Positions 17,436 through 25,308 of a stretch of DNA of 64,000 nt are shown here, in pieces. The notes under the pieces were generated by a model. The model was not told the DNA's origin, made no database searches, and saw only the letters and a list, made by a program, of their open reading frames with translations. A program made the translations under genes and the position numbers. The stretch spans positions 151,849 through 215,848 of the forward strand of contig NZ_JALGBX010000017.1 in the NCBI RefSeq assembly GCF_022808175.1, read 5' to 3'. Origin of the DNA: Streptomyces sp. AP-93. GTDB taxonomy: Bacteria; Actinomycetota; Actinomycetes; Streptomycetales; Streptomycetaceae. How positions within the stretch are numbered: position 1 is the first letter of the stretch; the number at the start of each line of letters is the position of its first letter.

Positions 17436-20057
17436 TCAGCTCAGCTCGGCCACGAGGTCCCCGGCCGTCACCCGGGCGAAGGACCCGGGTACTTCGGCGG
17501 GTCCGGGGAAGAGCCGGTAGGCCGTCCCCGAACCGCCCTCGGGGGCCACGCTCGCGCAGGTCAGTGCGAGGAACGCGCGCTTCCCGGAAGCCAGTTCGGC
17601 CGCCTCCGCGTAGGCGTCCAAGCGGGGCCGGCGCTCCTCGGGCGGCTCCAGGGCGTGGATCCTGGCGGAGAAGGCGGCCGGATCCTCACCGTCCGCGGCC
17701 CGGTAGAGCCACACCTCGTCCGAGACCGAACTCTCAGGAGCCCGCCGGATCACCGCCACCTCCCGGGTACGGGCCGCCGCCCGCCACACGGAGAGGTCCC
17801 ACAGGGTGGTGCGGGTGCCGGAGCCGAAGTGGGCGCAGACGTCCTCCGCGGCGGCGGCGAGCCGTTCACCGCCGGAGGCGCCGACGCTCTGGAAGGAGCC
17901 CGAAGGGGGCAGGTGGACGTCCGCCCACAGGGCCCGCCGGGCACTCAGGTCCACCACCATCGGCAGGTAGGCCCGGGACTCGCCCGCCAGGTCGAAACGC
18001 TGGCGCACGGTCCGGGGATCGTACGAGGCGCCGCGCGGAGCGTCCGCCGGCAGGGCCATGAAGCCGGCGAAGGCGTCCGGCAGCTCCTCGAACGGCACGT
18101 TGTTGAAGCTGAACACCAGCGGCACCGCGTACGCGTCCCCGTGCGCGGCGAGTTTCACCAGGTCCAGGTCCACGTACTCGGTGGCCCCGGCCGGCGCCGG
18201 CGCCGAGGTGAGGTCGCCGGAGTGCACGGCGGCGCCTTCCGGCCCGTGCCGGAGCCGGGTGTAGTCGCACTGTCCGGTGAACCGCCAGTCCGCGTCGAAG
18301 AAGGCGACGGACAGGTCGAGGTCGGTGCGGTTGCCCGCCGGTTCCGTCCAGTGCAGGAAGAGCCGCAGGACATCGCCCGTGGGCAGGGTCTGGGTACTGC
18401 CCCGGGGGACCGCGACCAGGGTCCTGGCCGAATCCCGCTCCGCGAAGGGGACGACCAGGTCCGCGAGCGCGGAGTCGAGCACCGCCAGTTCGTACGGATC
18501 CTCCCCGGGCCGGGCGAACCGGCGCAGCACCTCGGCCTCCAGCATCCCGGCGACCTCCCGGACCAGTGGCTCCGGCAGCGGCGGGCGGTCCTCCGCCACC
18601 GAAAGGGCGCGGGTGACCTCGCCCCGCGGGAAGAACACCCGGCGCGCACCGAGCCGGTCCTCGGCGCGCACGCGCAGCGCCCCGAAGGCGGAGAGTAGCG
18701 GGCCGGGCCCCACGGAAGGCAGCCCGCGCTCCAGCGCCCGCACGAGCTCCGGGACGGGGCGTTCGCCGGTGTGCAGACGCAGCAGGTGGTCGAGGCGCCG
18801 GACGAGTTCGCCCGGCCGCTGCCCGGCCAGCGCGGCGGCCTCCCTGGGGGTCCCGTCGGCCAGGGCCCGCTCCAGGCGCCCGCCCCAGGACGCCGGCCGG
18901 ATCCGGTCGTCCTCCACGCGTACGGCGTCCGGATGCGCGGCAGCCGAGTCCCGCAGGGCCGCGCCCAGGGCTCCGGCGAGCGGGGTCCCGCGCAGGACGG
19001 CGAAGGCGAGTGCGGCCCGGGGGTGGCGGGCGTGCTGCTCGAAGGGGTGCAGGGTCTCGGCGGCCCGCTTCCACGCGGTGGGATGGCGCAGCAGGTCCTC
19101 GACGAGGAAGGGCACCGGCAACGCGTCCAGCAGGGAGAGCAGTTCCCGTCGCAGCGGCCGGCCGAGGGAGACGAACCGCGCGGGAAGGGGCAGCAGTCCG
19201 GGATTGCCTCCGGAGGCCACGGCGAGCAGCCGCAGCACGTCCGTGGCCGTGGTCAGCCACTCGGACAGCAAGGGCCGTACGACGTCACCGGCGCCGCGAT
19301 CGGTGAGCAGCGTGGCGAGCACCAGCGCCTTGGTCTCCCGTACGGGGATCTCCTCGGGGAGCTCGCCGCGGGCGGCCGGGGTCAGCGGCAGCAGCGTGAC
19401 CAGGTCCACGCGGTCCTGCGGGGACAGGGGGGTCGCACGGGCGAGCAGCGCCGCCACGATCGGCGTGGCATCGGCGGCCGGATCGGTGCCGAGCCGCAGC
19501 AGCCGGAGCGGGCCGGGGTGTGCGGGCCTGGCCGCGCCGATGGCACGTACGGGGCGCAGGAACGGATCGGCGGGATCGAGCCGCCGGTGGCACAGCGGGC
19601 AGCCGGAGTAGTCGGCGCCGTCCCAGCACAGCCGGCACACGAGGTGGGCGCACGGTGAGACCGGGAAGACGGTGCGCTGCTCGCCGCAGAGCACGCAGGG
19701 GTGGTCCGCCTGCTGGAGGAGGTGGGCGAAGACCCGGTCCACGTAGAGGCGTTCGGTGTCGCGCGGGGCGACCACCGGTATCGCCGGGAAGCTGCGGAAG
19801 AGCGGGGTGTGGCTCCGGTCGGAGCCGAGCAGGTCGTCGACCAGGGCGACGAGCCGGCTGTGTGCGGCGGCCAGTTCCTCGGTGGGCAGCGCGGCCAGGG
19901 CCGCGTAGAGCTCCGGGTCCAGGATGTGGCCGCGTCCCAGGAGTTCGGCTTCGAGTCTGCGCAGGGCGGGCCCGCCGGGTGCGGCGGCCTGGGCGGGTGT
20001 CCCGCCGATGTGGAAGCTCTGGAGTCGGCGCAGCAGGACGGACTCGACAGTGGCTAT
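17436..20057 (-). CDS. RING-finger protein with TerD-like domain (MXAN_6230/SCO0854 family), apparent AUA start
   Basis: An 873-residue protein if translation begins at ATA 20057; the first GTG in frame (19775) would cut off 94 residues of well-formed coding sequence (ATVESVLLRRLQSFHIGG...). A GGAGGG site lies 8 nt before the ATA, and no ATG, GTG or TTG is available between. Residues 121-160 form a RING finger: CVLCGEQ, PCAHLVCRLCWD and GCPLC. Residues about 547-669 resemble a TerD domain (TDLDLSVAFFDADWRFTG, EGAAVHSGDLTS, VPLVFSFN). A helical region lies between them. Function unknown; a stress or signalling role is suggested by the TerD likeness. Confidence 0.82.
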   Translation of the reverse strand: MATVESVLLRRLQSFHIGGTPAQAAAPGGPALRRLEAELLGRGHILDPELYAALAALPTEELAAAHSRLVALVDDLLGSDRSHTPLFRSFPAIPVVAPRDTERLYVDRVFAHLLQQADHPCVLCGEQRTVFPVSPCAHLVCRLCWDGADYSGCPLCHRRLDPADPFLRPVRAIGAARPAHPGPLRLLRLGTDPAADATPIVAALLARATPLSPQDRVDLVTLLPLTPAARGELPEEIPVRETKALVLATLLTDRGAGDVVRPLLSEWLTTATDVLRLLAVASGGNPGLLPLPARFVSLGRPLRRELLSLLDALPVPFLVEDLLRHPTAWKRAAETLHPFEQHARHPRAALAFAVLRGTPLAGALGAALRDSAAAHPDAVRVEDDRIRPASWGGRLERALADGTPREAAALAGQRPGELVRRLDHLLRLHTGERPVPELVRALERGLPSVGPGPLLSAFGALRVRAEDRLGARRVFFPRGEVTRALSVAEDRPPLPEPLVREVAGMLEAEVLRRFARPGEDPYELAVLDSALADLVVPFAERDSARTLVAVPRGSTQTLPTGDVLRLFLHWTEPAGNRTDLDLSVAFFDADWRFTGQCDYTRLRHGPEGAAVHSGDLTSAPAPAGATEYVDLDLVKLAAHGDAYAVPLVFSFNNVPFEELPDAFAGFMALPADAPRGASYDPRTVRQRFDLAGESRAYLPMVVDLSARRALWADVHLPPSGSFQSVGASGGERLAAAAEDVCAHFGSGTRTTLWDLSVWRAAARTREVAVIRRAPESSVSDEVWLYRAADGEDPAAFSARIHALEPPEERRPRLDAYAEAAELASGKRAFLALTCASVAPEGGSGTAYRLFPGPAEVPGSFARVTAGDLVAELS

Positions 20058-20069
20058 GGGTGTTTCCCT

Positions 20070-20166
20070 CCGTGAACGTGAAGAACGGGGGCGGGGAGTG
20101 GGCGCGCGGGGTCGTCGTAGGAGTGTGAGAAGGATGCGCGCCGGGGAGCCGCCCCCGTGTTCACGG
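20070..20166. repeat. Bipartite inverted repeat in the leader of the RING/TerD-like gene
   Basis: CCGTGAAC (20070-20077) pairs with GTTCACGG (20159-20166), and ACGGGGGCGG (20085-20094) with CCGCCCCCGT (20149-20158). A 7-nt insertion interrupts the left arm. On the minus-strand transcript the structure reaches the Shine-Dalgarno GGAGGG (20066-20071) and could limit ribosome access. Confidence 0.6.
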
Positions 20167-20201
20167 ATCCCATCACGGCGCCGTGGCGGGGCGCAAAGGA
20201 A

Positions 20202-20825
20202 TTACGGGGCCGGCGCCAGCAGGGCCTTCACCAGGGCCCTCAGGGACAGTTGGAACAGCCTCTCCGGATCCACCGGCCGGGCCAGCGCGCGGGCCAGCGG
20301 CGGGTCGTGCGGGGCGTCGGCCGGGTCCCAGAGCTCGCTCTCGGCGGGGGACTGGGCGGGGGAGCGTTCGCGATTGCGCTCGACCAGTACGAAGCCGATG
20401 ATCTGGAACTGGATCGCGCGCACCGCGTCCGCGGCCCGGGTCCCGCGCAGACCTGCCGCGTGCACTTCGTGGACCAGGGCCTGCTGGGCGGGCAGGAACA
20501 TCCGGTCGGTGAGGCCGCGCTCGTGGACCATCGCGATCAGGTGCGGGCGCTCGCGCAGCTCGCGGCGCAGGATCCGGGCGACCGAGAGGATGCGGTCGCC
20601 GGGGGTGCGGCCGGCCGGCCGGATGGCGCCCACCTCCTCCACGGTCCGCTCCACGAGGGCGTCGAGCAGTGATTCGCGGTTGCCGACGTGCCAGTAGATG
20701 GAGGTCACCGCGGTGCCCAGCTCGGCGGCGAGCTTGCGCATGGTCAGGGCGGCCGGGCCGTGCTGCTTGACCAGGGACGCGGCGGCGTCCAGTACCTCCG
20801 CGCGGGTCAGCGTGGTTCTGGCCAT
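20202..20825 (-). CDS. TetR family transcriptional regulator
   Basis: A 207-residue repressor-type protein. The N-terminal helix-turn-helix domain is clear: TRAEVLDAAASLVKQHGPAALTMRKLAAELG, then TSIYWHVGNRESLLDALVERT (about residues 5-55). The C-terminal ligand domain is helical with MVHERGLTDRMFLPAQQALVHEVHAAGL. It is divergent from the operon of the acetoacetate-decarboxylase-like enzyme, with two inverted repeats in the 156-nt gap, so it probably represses both directions and responds to a pathway compound. Confidence 0.92.
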   Translation of the reverse strand: MARTTLTRAEVLDAAASLVKQHGPAALTMRKLAAELGTAVTSIYWHVGNRESLLDALVERTVEEVGAIRPAGRTPGDRILSVARILRRELRERPHLIAMVHERGLTDRMFLPAQQALVHEVHAAGLRGTRAADAVRAIQFQIIGFVLVERNRERSPAQSPAESELWDPADAPHDPPLARALARPVDPERLFQLSLRALVKALLAPAP

Positions 20826-20847
20826 GGCGTCCGTCCCAACTTTCTGT

Positions 20848-20862
20848 CGATCCGTCAGATCG
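20848..20862. promoter_or_regulatory. Inverted repeat near the TetR start (possible operator)
   Basis: CGATC-CGTCA-GATCG is a 5-bp inverted repeat with a 5-nt spacer, 23 nt upstream of the TetR ATG. TetR proteins often bind repeats placed this way. It is weaker than the palindrome at 20900. Confidence 0.4.
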
Positions 20863-20899
20863 GTTACGTGCAAGGGTCTTTACCCTTCATCGGTGGCGG

Positions 20900-20914
20900 T
20901 GTAACTGTGTTACA
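20900..20914. promoter_or_regulatory. Perfect palindrome TGTAAC-TGT-GTTACA, candidate TetR operator
   Basis: Arms TGTAAC (20900-20905) and GTTACA (20909-20914) are perfectly inverted around a 3-nt centre. The site is midway in the divergent TetR/ADC promoter region, 68 nt before the ADC start, in the position expected of the shared operator. Confidence 0.6.
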
Positions 20915-20957
20915 GAACCAGCTGCGTCAGAACCGACTGCGTCAGAACCGACTGAGT
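20913..20957. repeat. Three tandem 15-bp repeats in the ADC operon promoter region
   Basis: CAGAACCAGCTGCGT (20913-20927), CAGAACCGACTGCGT (20928-20942) and CAGAACCGACTGAGT (20943-20957) follow each other without spacing. They overlap the 3' end of the palindrome and end 24 nt before the ATG. They could vary in copy number or act as a direct-repeat binding site. Confidence 0.85.
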
Positions 20958-20981
20958 CCTGGACGAAGGATGGTGCGATAG

Positions 20982-21779
20982 ATGGCACGCGTACGGTACG
21001 GAGCGCGCACCGAGGCAGAGATCGCCGCCGCGCGCGAAAAAGGTTCCAAGCTCCCCGACATCTGGTCCACCGGTGTGGTGGCCGTCTGGGAGACCGACCC
21101 GGACGTGGTGGCGGCGGTCCTCCCGCCGCCGCTGAAGCCCACGGAGCGGCCCCTGGTGCGGGCCAACATCAGCAAGGTGGACCTGCCCGGCTACCCGCTC
21201 GGCGCCGGCTCGGTGGCCGTCGCCGCCCAGCACGATGGGGTCGAGGGCTGGTACCCGCTGGTCATGCCGATGAGCATGGAGCGCGCCCTGATCGGAGGCC
21301 GCGAGGTCTTCGGCGAGCCGAAGAAGCTCGGCGAGATCACCGTCGAGCGCGAGGGCCTGGTCGTCCGGGCCTCCCTCGCCCGGCACGGGATCGCCTTCGT
21401 CGAGGTGCGCGGGGCGGTGGACCGCGCGCTGCCGCTGCCCGAGCCCACCGTGAAGACCGACTTCTACTTCAAGTTCCTCCCCGCGGTGGACGGTTCGGGC
21501 TTCGACGCCGATCCGGTGCTGGTGCACTGCACCCGCAACGAGAAGGTCCGCAAGCTGGAGCACATCACCGGCGACGTGGTGCTCCGCGAGTCGATGTTCG
21601 ACCCCGTCGCCGACCTCCCCGTACGCCGCCTCGTCGAGCTCACCATCGGCGAGAAGACCACCGACCAGCGGGGCAAGGTCGTCGAGCGGGTCAGCGCCCA
21701 GGCCCTGCTCCCGTACATCCACCAGCGCTACGACGACCCGATGCAGATCCTCGACGGACCGCCCGAGGGGAGCGTCTGA
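20982..21779 (+). CDS. Acetoacetate decarboxylase family protein
   Basis: A 265-residue member of the ADC superfamily. The lysine pair that forms the Schiff base is present in GGREVFGEPKKLGEITVE, the hallmark of the family. Other family blocks are TGVVAVWETDPDVVAAVLPPPLKP near residue 30 and VLVHCTRNEKVRKLEHI near 178. Known members decarboxylate beta-keto acids or perform aldolase-dehydratase or related Schiff-base chemistry, and the substrate here cannot be told. It is the first gene of a four-gene unit and overlaps the next gene (TGATG). Confidence 0.88.
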   Translation: MARVRYGARTEAEIAAAREKGSKLPDIWSTGVVAVWETDPDVVAAVLPPPLKPTERPLVRANISKVDLPGYPLGAGSVAVAAQHDGVEGWYPLVMPMSMERALIGGREVFGEPKKLGEITVEREGLVVRASLARHGIAFVEVRGAVDRALPLPEPTVKTDFYFKFLPAVDGSGFDADPVLVHCTRNEKVRKLEHITGDVVLRESMFDPVADLPVRRLVELTIGEKTTDQRGKVVERVSAQALLPYIHQRYDDPMQILDGPPEGSV

Positions 21780-22663
21780 TGCGACTCGAACCGGGACAGG
21801 TGGCCGTGGTCACCGGAGCCGCCAGTGGCATCGGCCTCGCCATGGCCCGCCGCTTCGCCGCCGAGGGGCTGAAGGTGGTCCTCGCCGACGTGGAGGAGGG
21901 CGCCCTGCGCAAGGCCGCGGACGAACTCGCCGCCGACGGCGCCGAGGTGCTCGCCAAGATCGTCGACGTCAGCGACCGCGACTCCGTGATCTCGCTGGCC
22001 GACGCCGCGTACGAGACCTTCGGCGCCGTGCACGTCCTCTGCAACAACGCGGGCGTCGGCTCCGGCGCCGAGGGCCGCATGTGGGAGCACGAGCCCAACG
22101 ACTGGAAGTGGGCCTTCTCCGTCAACGTCTGGGGGGTCTTCCACGGCATCCAGGCCTTCGTCCCCCGCATGATCGCGGCCGGCGGCCCCGGCCACATCGT
22201 CAACACCTCCTCCGGCGACGGCGGCATCGCCCCGCTGCCCACCGCCTCCGTCTACGCGGTCACCAAGGCGGCCGTGGTCACCATGACCGAGTCGCTCTAC
22301 GCCCATCTCAAGGCCGAGGGCGCGGCCATCGGCGCCTCCGTGCTCTTCCCCGGACCGCACATGCTGCGCACCGGCCTGTGGGAGTCGCACCGCAACCGGC
22401 CCGACCGGTACGCCAAGGAGCGCCCGCGCAAGTCCCCGTACCGCAGCCTCGACCAGTACGAGGCCGCCATGAAGCAGGCCGGCCACGAGGTGAACTTCAC
22501 CCCGGTCGAGGACGTCGCGGACCAGGTCGTGGACGGCATCCGCGCCGACCGCTTCTGGATGCTGCCCGACAGCGAGCACAGCGACCGGCAGATCCGCGCC
22601 CGGTCGCAGTCGATGCTCGACCGCGCCAACCCCGCCTACCTGGAAAGCTTCATCCTCGACTGA
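21779..22663 (+). CDS. SDR family NAD(P)-dependent oxidoreductase
   Basis: A 294-residue classical SDR. It has the cofactor motif VTGAASGIGLAMARRF, an acidic residue after the second strand (VVLADVEEG, favouring NAD), the NNAG motif CNNAGVGS, and the catalytic Ser plus Tyr-x3-Lys in NTSSGDG and SVYAVTKAAVV. The C-terminal arm is long (residues about 215-294), as in some SDRs acting on bulky alcohols. The ATG overlaps the stop codon of the ADC gene. It probably oxidises or reduces an intermediate of the same pathway. Confidence 0.9.
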   Translation: MRLEPGQVAVVTGAASGIGLAMARRFAAEGLKVVLADVEEGALRKAADELAADGAEVLAKIVDVSDRDSVISLADAAYETFGAVHVLCNNAGVGSGAEGRMWEHEPNDWKWAFSVNVWGVFHGIQAFVPRMIAAGGPGHIVNTSSGDGGIAPLPTASVYAVTKAAVVTMTESLYAHLKAEGAAIGASVLFPGPHMLRTGLWESHRNRPDRYAKERPRKSPYRSLDQYEAAMKQAGHEVNFTPVEDVADQVVDGIRADRFWMLPDSEHSDRQIRARSQSMLDRANPAYLESFILD

Positions 22664-22675
22664 GGAGCCTCAATC

Positions 22676-23962
22676 GTGAGTGCGTACGAAGACCCGTACC
22701 TGATCATCTCCTCCGACTGCCACGCGGGGCTGCCCACCGAGCAGTACCGCCCCTACCTGGACAGCGCCTTCCACCCGCAGTTCGACGAGTTCCTCGGCGA
22801 ACGCGACGCCCGCCGCGCCGAGGCAACCAAGCTCGGCGTGCGCAACGAGGCCTTCGCCGAGAAGTGGTTCCACGACCACGAGGAAGGCCTCAAGGGCGGC
22901 TGGGACGTCACCCAGCGGCTGAAGGAACTCGACGGCGACGGCGTGGCCGCCGAAGTCGTCTTCCCCGACGCCGACGCCGTGGACAGCCAGACCGCCGCCC
23001 CCTTCGGGGTGGGCCTCGGCCTCTCCGGCGACCAGGACCCCGAGCTCGGCATGGCCGGCGCCCAGGCGCACAACCGGTGGCTCGCCGAGTTCGTCTCCGA
23101 GAACCCCGAGCGGCACTGCGGGGTCGCCCTGCTGCCCATCACCGGCGATCCGGACAAGGTCGTCGCCGAGATATACCGCGCCAAGGCGTCCGGGCTCGGC
23201 GCCCTGATGATCCCGGCCATGTGGGTGGACAAGGCCCCCTACCACGACCGCCGTTACGACCCGGTGTGGGCGGCGGCGGCCGAGACGCAGATGCCGATCG
23301 TCACCCACTCGGGGTCCTCGCCGCGCCACGAGTACGGGGACCACCTGGGCATCTTCGTCTCCGAGGTCACCTGGTGGCCGGCCCGCCCGCTGTGGTTCCT
23401 GCTCTGGTCCGGGGTCTTCGAGCGGCACCCGGGGCTCAAGTTCGGCGTCGCCGAATCGGGCTGCTGGTGGCTGCCGAACCAGCTCTGGTTCATGGACCGG
23501 CTCTACCTCGGCGCGCACGGCGGCAAGAAGCTCTCGCCGTTCGAGGAGCTGAAGCGGCCGCCGAGCGAGTACCTGGACCGGCAGGTGTTCATCTGCGCCA
23601 CCAACACCAAGCGGCGCGAGCTGGCCCAGCGCTACGAGATCGGCGTGGACAACATCCTGTGGGGCTCGGACTTCCCGCACCCCGAGGGGACCTGGCCGAA
23701 CACCCGGAACTGGCTGAAGAACACCTTCCACGACATCCCCGTCGCGGAGACCCGCCGGATGCTGGGCCTGACCGCGGCGGAGGTCTTCGGCTTCGACACC
23801 GAGAAGCTGGCGCCGATCGCCCGCCGCATCGGCCCCACCCCGGCCGAGCTCGGACAGGGCGAGGACCAGGCGGCCGTCGAAGCCTCCTGGGCGCGCTCGC
23901 GCGACGTGGGCCGGCACTGGCTCACCGACAACGACTTCCCGGTGCTGGGGGTGAACCCGTGA
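22676..23962 (+). CDS. Amidohydrolase family protein (COG2159, ACMSD-like), first copy
   Basis: A 428-residue TIM-barrel metal-dependent hydrolase or decarboxylase. The usual first metal motif HxH appears as D-x-H in IISSDCHAGL. Other ligands are in PIVTHSGSSP and NILWGSDFPHPEGTWPNT. The WWPARPLWFLLWSGVFERHPGLKFGVAESG block is typical of COG2159 proteins. Relatives include aminocarboxymuconate-semialdehyde decarboxylase and gamma-resorcylate decarboxylase. The GTG start is preceded by GAGGAG, and the stop codon overlaps the GTG of the second amidohydrolase. Confidence 0.88.
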   Translation: MSAYEDPYLIISSDCHAGLPTEQYRPYLDSAFHPQFDEFLGERDARRAEATKLGVRNEAFAEKWFHDHEEGLKGGWDVTQRLKELDGDGVAAEVVFPDADAVDSQTAAPFGVGLGLSGDQDPELGMAGAQAHNRWLAEFVSENPERHCGVALLPITGDPDKVVAEIYRAKASGLGALMIPAMWVDKAPYHDRRYDPVWAAAAETQMPIVTHSGSSPRHEYGDHLGIFVSEVTWWPARPLWFLLWSGVFERHPGLKFGVAESGCWWLPNQLWFMDRLYLGAHGGKKLSPFEELKRPPSEYLDRQVFICATNTKRRELAQRYEIGVDNILWGSDFPHPEGTWPNTRNWLKNTFHDIPVAETRRMLGLTAAEVFGFDTEKLAPIARRIGPTPAELGQGEDQAAVEASWARSRDVGRHWLTDNDFPVLGVNP

Positions 23963-25194
23963 CCGACGCGACGGACGCGACGGACCGCTACACGGTCATC
24001 TCGGCCGACTGCCACGCGGGCGCCGACCTGCTGGACTACAAGCCGTACCTGGAGAAGCGCCACCACGAGGAGTTCGACGCCTGGGCCGCGACCTACGTCA
24101 ACCCGTACGAGGACCTCCTCGCGGACACGGCCGACCGCAACTGGAACTCGGCTCGGCGCCTGGCCGAGCTCGAAGCCGACGGGATCGTCGCGGAGGTGCT
24201 CTTCCCGAACACCATCCCGCCGTTCTTCCCCAAGGCCTCGCTGATGGCACAGCCCCCGACGGCGGCCGAGTACGAGATGCGCTGGGCCGGGCTCCAGGCC
24301 CACAACCGGTGGCTGGCGGACTTCTGCGCGGACGCGCCGGGCCGCCGGGCGGGCGTGGTCCAGATCCTCCTGAACGACGTGGACGCGGCAGTCGCGGAGA
24401 TCCGCCGCACCCGCAACGCGGGCTTGACCGGCGGCATCCTGCTGCCCGGCGTCCCGCCCGGCTCCACCGTTCCCGAGCTCTACTCGCAGGTCTACGACCC
24501 GATCTGGGCCGTCTGCGACGAGCTGGACGTCCCGGTCAACCACCACGGCGGCTCCGCCTCCCCGCCGCTGGGCGACGAGCCGGCGGCGCGGGCCGTCTTC
24601 ATGGTGGAGACCACCTGGTTCTCCCACCGGGCCCTGTGGCACCTCATCTTCGGCGGGGCCTTCCGCCGCAACCCCGGGCTGAAACTGGTCCTCACGGAGC
24701 AGGGCTCCGGCTGGATCCCGGGCGTCATCGAGATGCTGGACTACTACCACGGCCGCCTGGTCGCGGCCTCGGCCACCGCCGAGGCCAAGTTCGGGGCGGG
24801 GCTGGCGGAGTCCATGGGCAAGGGGCCGGGCGAGGTCTGGCGGGACAACTGCTTCGTGGGAGCGAGCTTCATGCGCCCCCACGAGGTCCCGCTGCGGGAC
24901 CGGATCGGCCTCGACAAGATCATGTGGGGCAGCGACTACCCCCACGACGAGGGCACGACGCCCTACTCCCGCGAAGGCCTGCGCATCGCCTACGCGGGCC
25001 TGCCCCGCGAGGAGGTCGCCGCCATGGTCGGCGGCAACGCCGCCCGGGTGTACGGCTTCGACCTCGCCCTCCTCGACGCGGTGGCCGCCAAGCACGGCCC
25101 CCTCGTCTCGGAGGTCGCGCAGCCCCTGACGGAGGTCCCGGCGGGAGCCACCAGCCCCGCCTTCGCCCGCGGGGGCTCGGTCCGGGTCTGGTGA
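23959..25194 (+). CDS. Amidohydrolase family protein (COG2159, ACMSD-like), second copy
   Basis: A 411-residue paralogue of the preceding protein, opening with TDATDATDRYTVISADCHAGADLLDYKPYL and sharing the D-x-H motif (SADCHAG), VPVNHHGGSASP and KIMWGSDYPHDEGTTPYS. The two differ enough to have separate roles or form a heteromer. The GTG at 23959 overlaps the previous stop; an open frame far upstream is only a shadow of the neighbouring genes. It ends the operon. The next gene is on the opposite strand 114 nt on. Confidence 0.88.
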   Translation: MTDATDATDRYTVISADCHAGADLLDYKPYLEKRHHEEFDAWAATYVNPYEDLLADTADRNWNSARRLAELEADGIVAEVLFPNTIPPFFPKASLMAQPPTAAEYEMRWAGLQAHNRWLADFCADAPGRRAGVVQILLNDVDAAVAEIRRTRNAGLTGGILLPGVPPGSTVPELYSQVYDPIWAVCDELDVPVNHHGGSASPPLGDEPAARAVFMVETTWFSHRALWHLIFGGAFRRNPGLKLVLTEQGSGWIPGVIEMLDYYHGRLVAASATAEAKFGAGLAESMGKGPGEVWRDNCFVGASFMRPHEVPLRDRIGLDKIMWGSDYPHDEGTTPYSREGLRIAYAGLPREEVAAMVGGNAARVYGFDLALLDAVAAKHGPLVSEVAQPLTEVPAGATSPAFARGGSVRVW

Positions 25195-25308
25195 CGCGGA
25201 GCGCGGAGACGCCCCGTAGCCACGCGGCCGTCTGACCCGGCGGCCGGCGGCTCCGGGCGGCCGCGCCGGTCCGCGGGTCCGCCGGCCCGCCGGTCCCGCT
25301 CGAGCGGC

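Noticed and set aside
17436..19775. Start of the RING/TerD-like protein at the GTG at 19775
   Set aside because: 94 codons upstream keep the same codon bias and a sensible protein sequence, and a good Shine-Dalgarno lies before the ATA at 20057; GTG 19775 has no such site.
22081..23958. Upstream extension of the second amidohydrolase frame (1037 codons in all)
   Set aside because: It is an alternative frame of the SDR and first amidohydrolase genes, rich in Arg/Pro; the GTG at 23959 overlaps the previous stop as expected in this operon.
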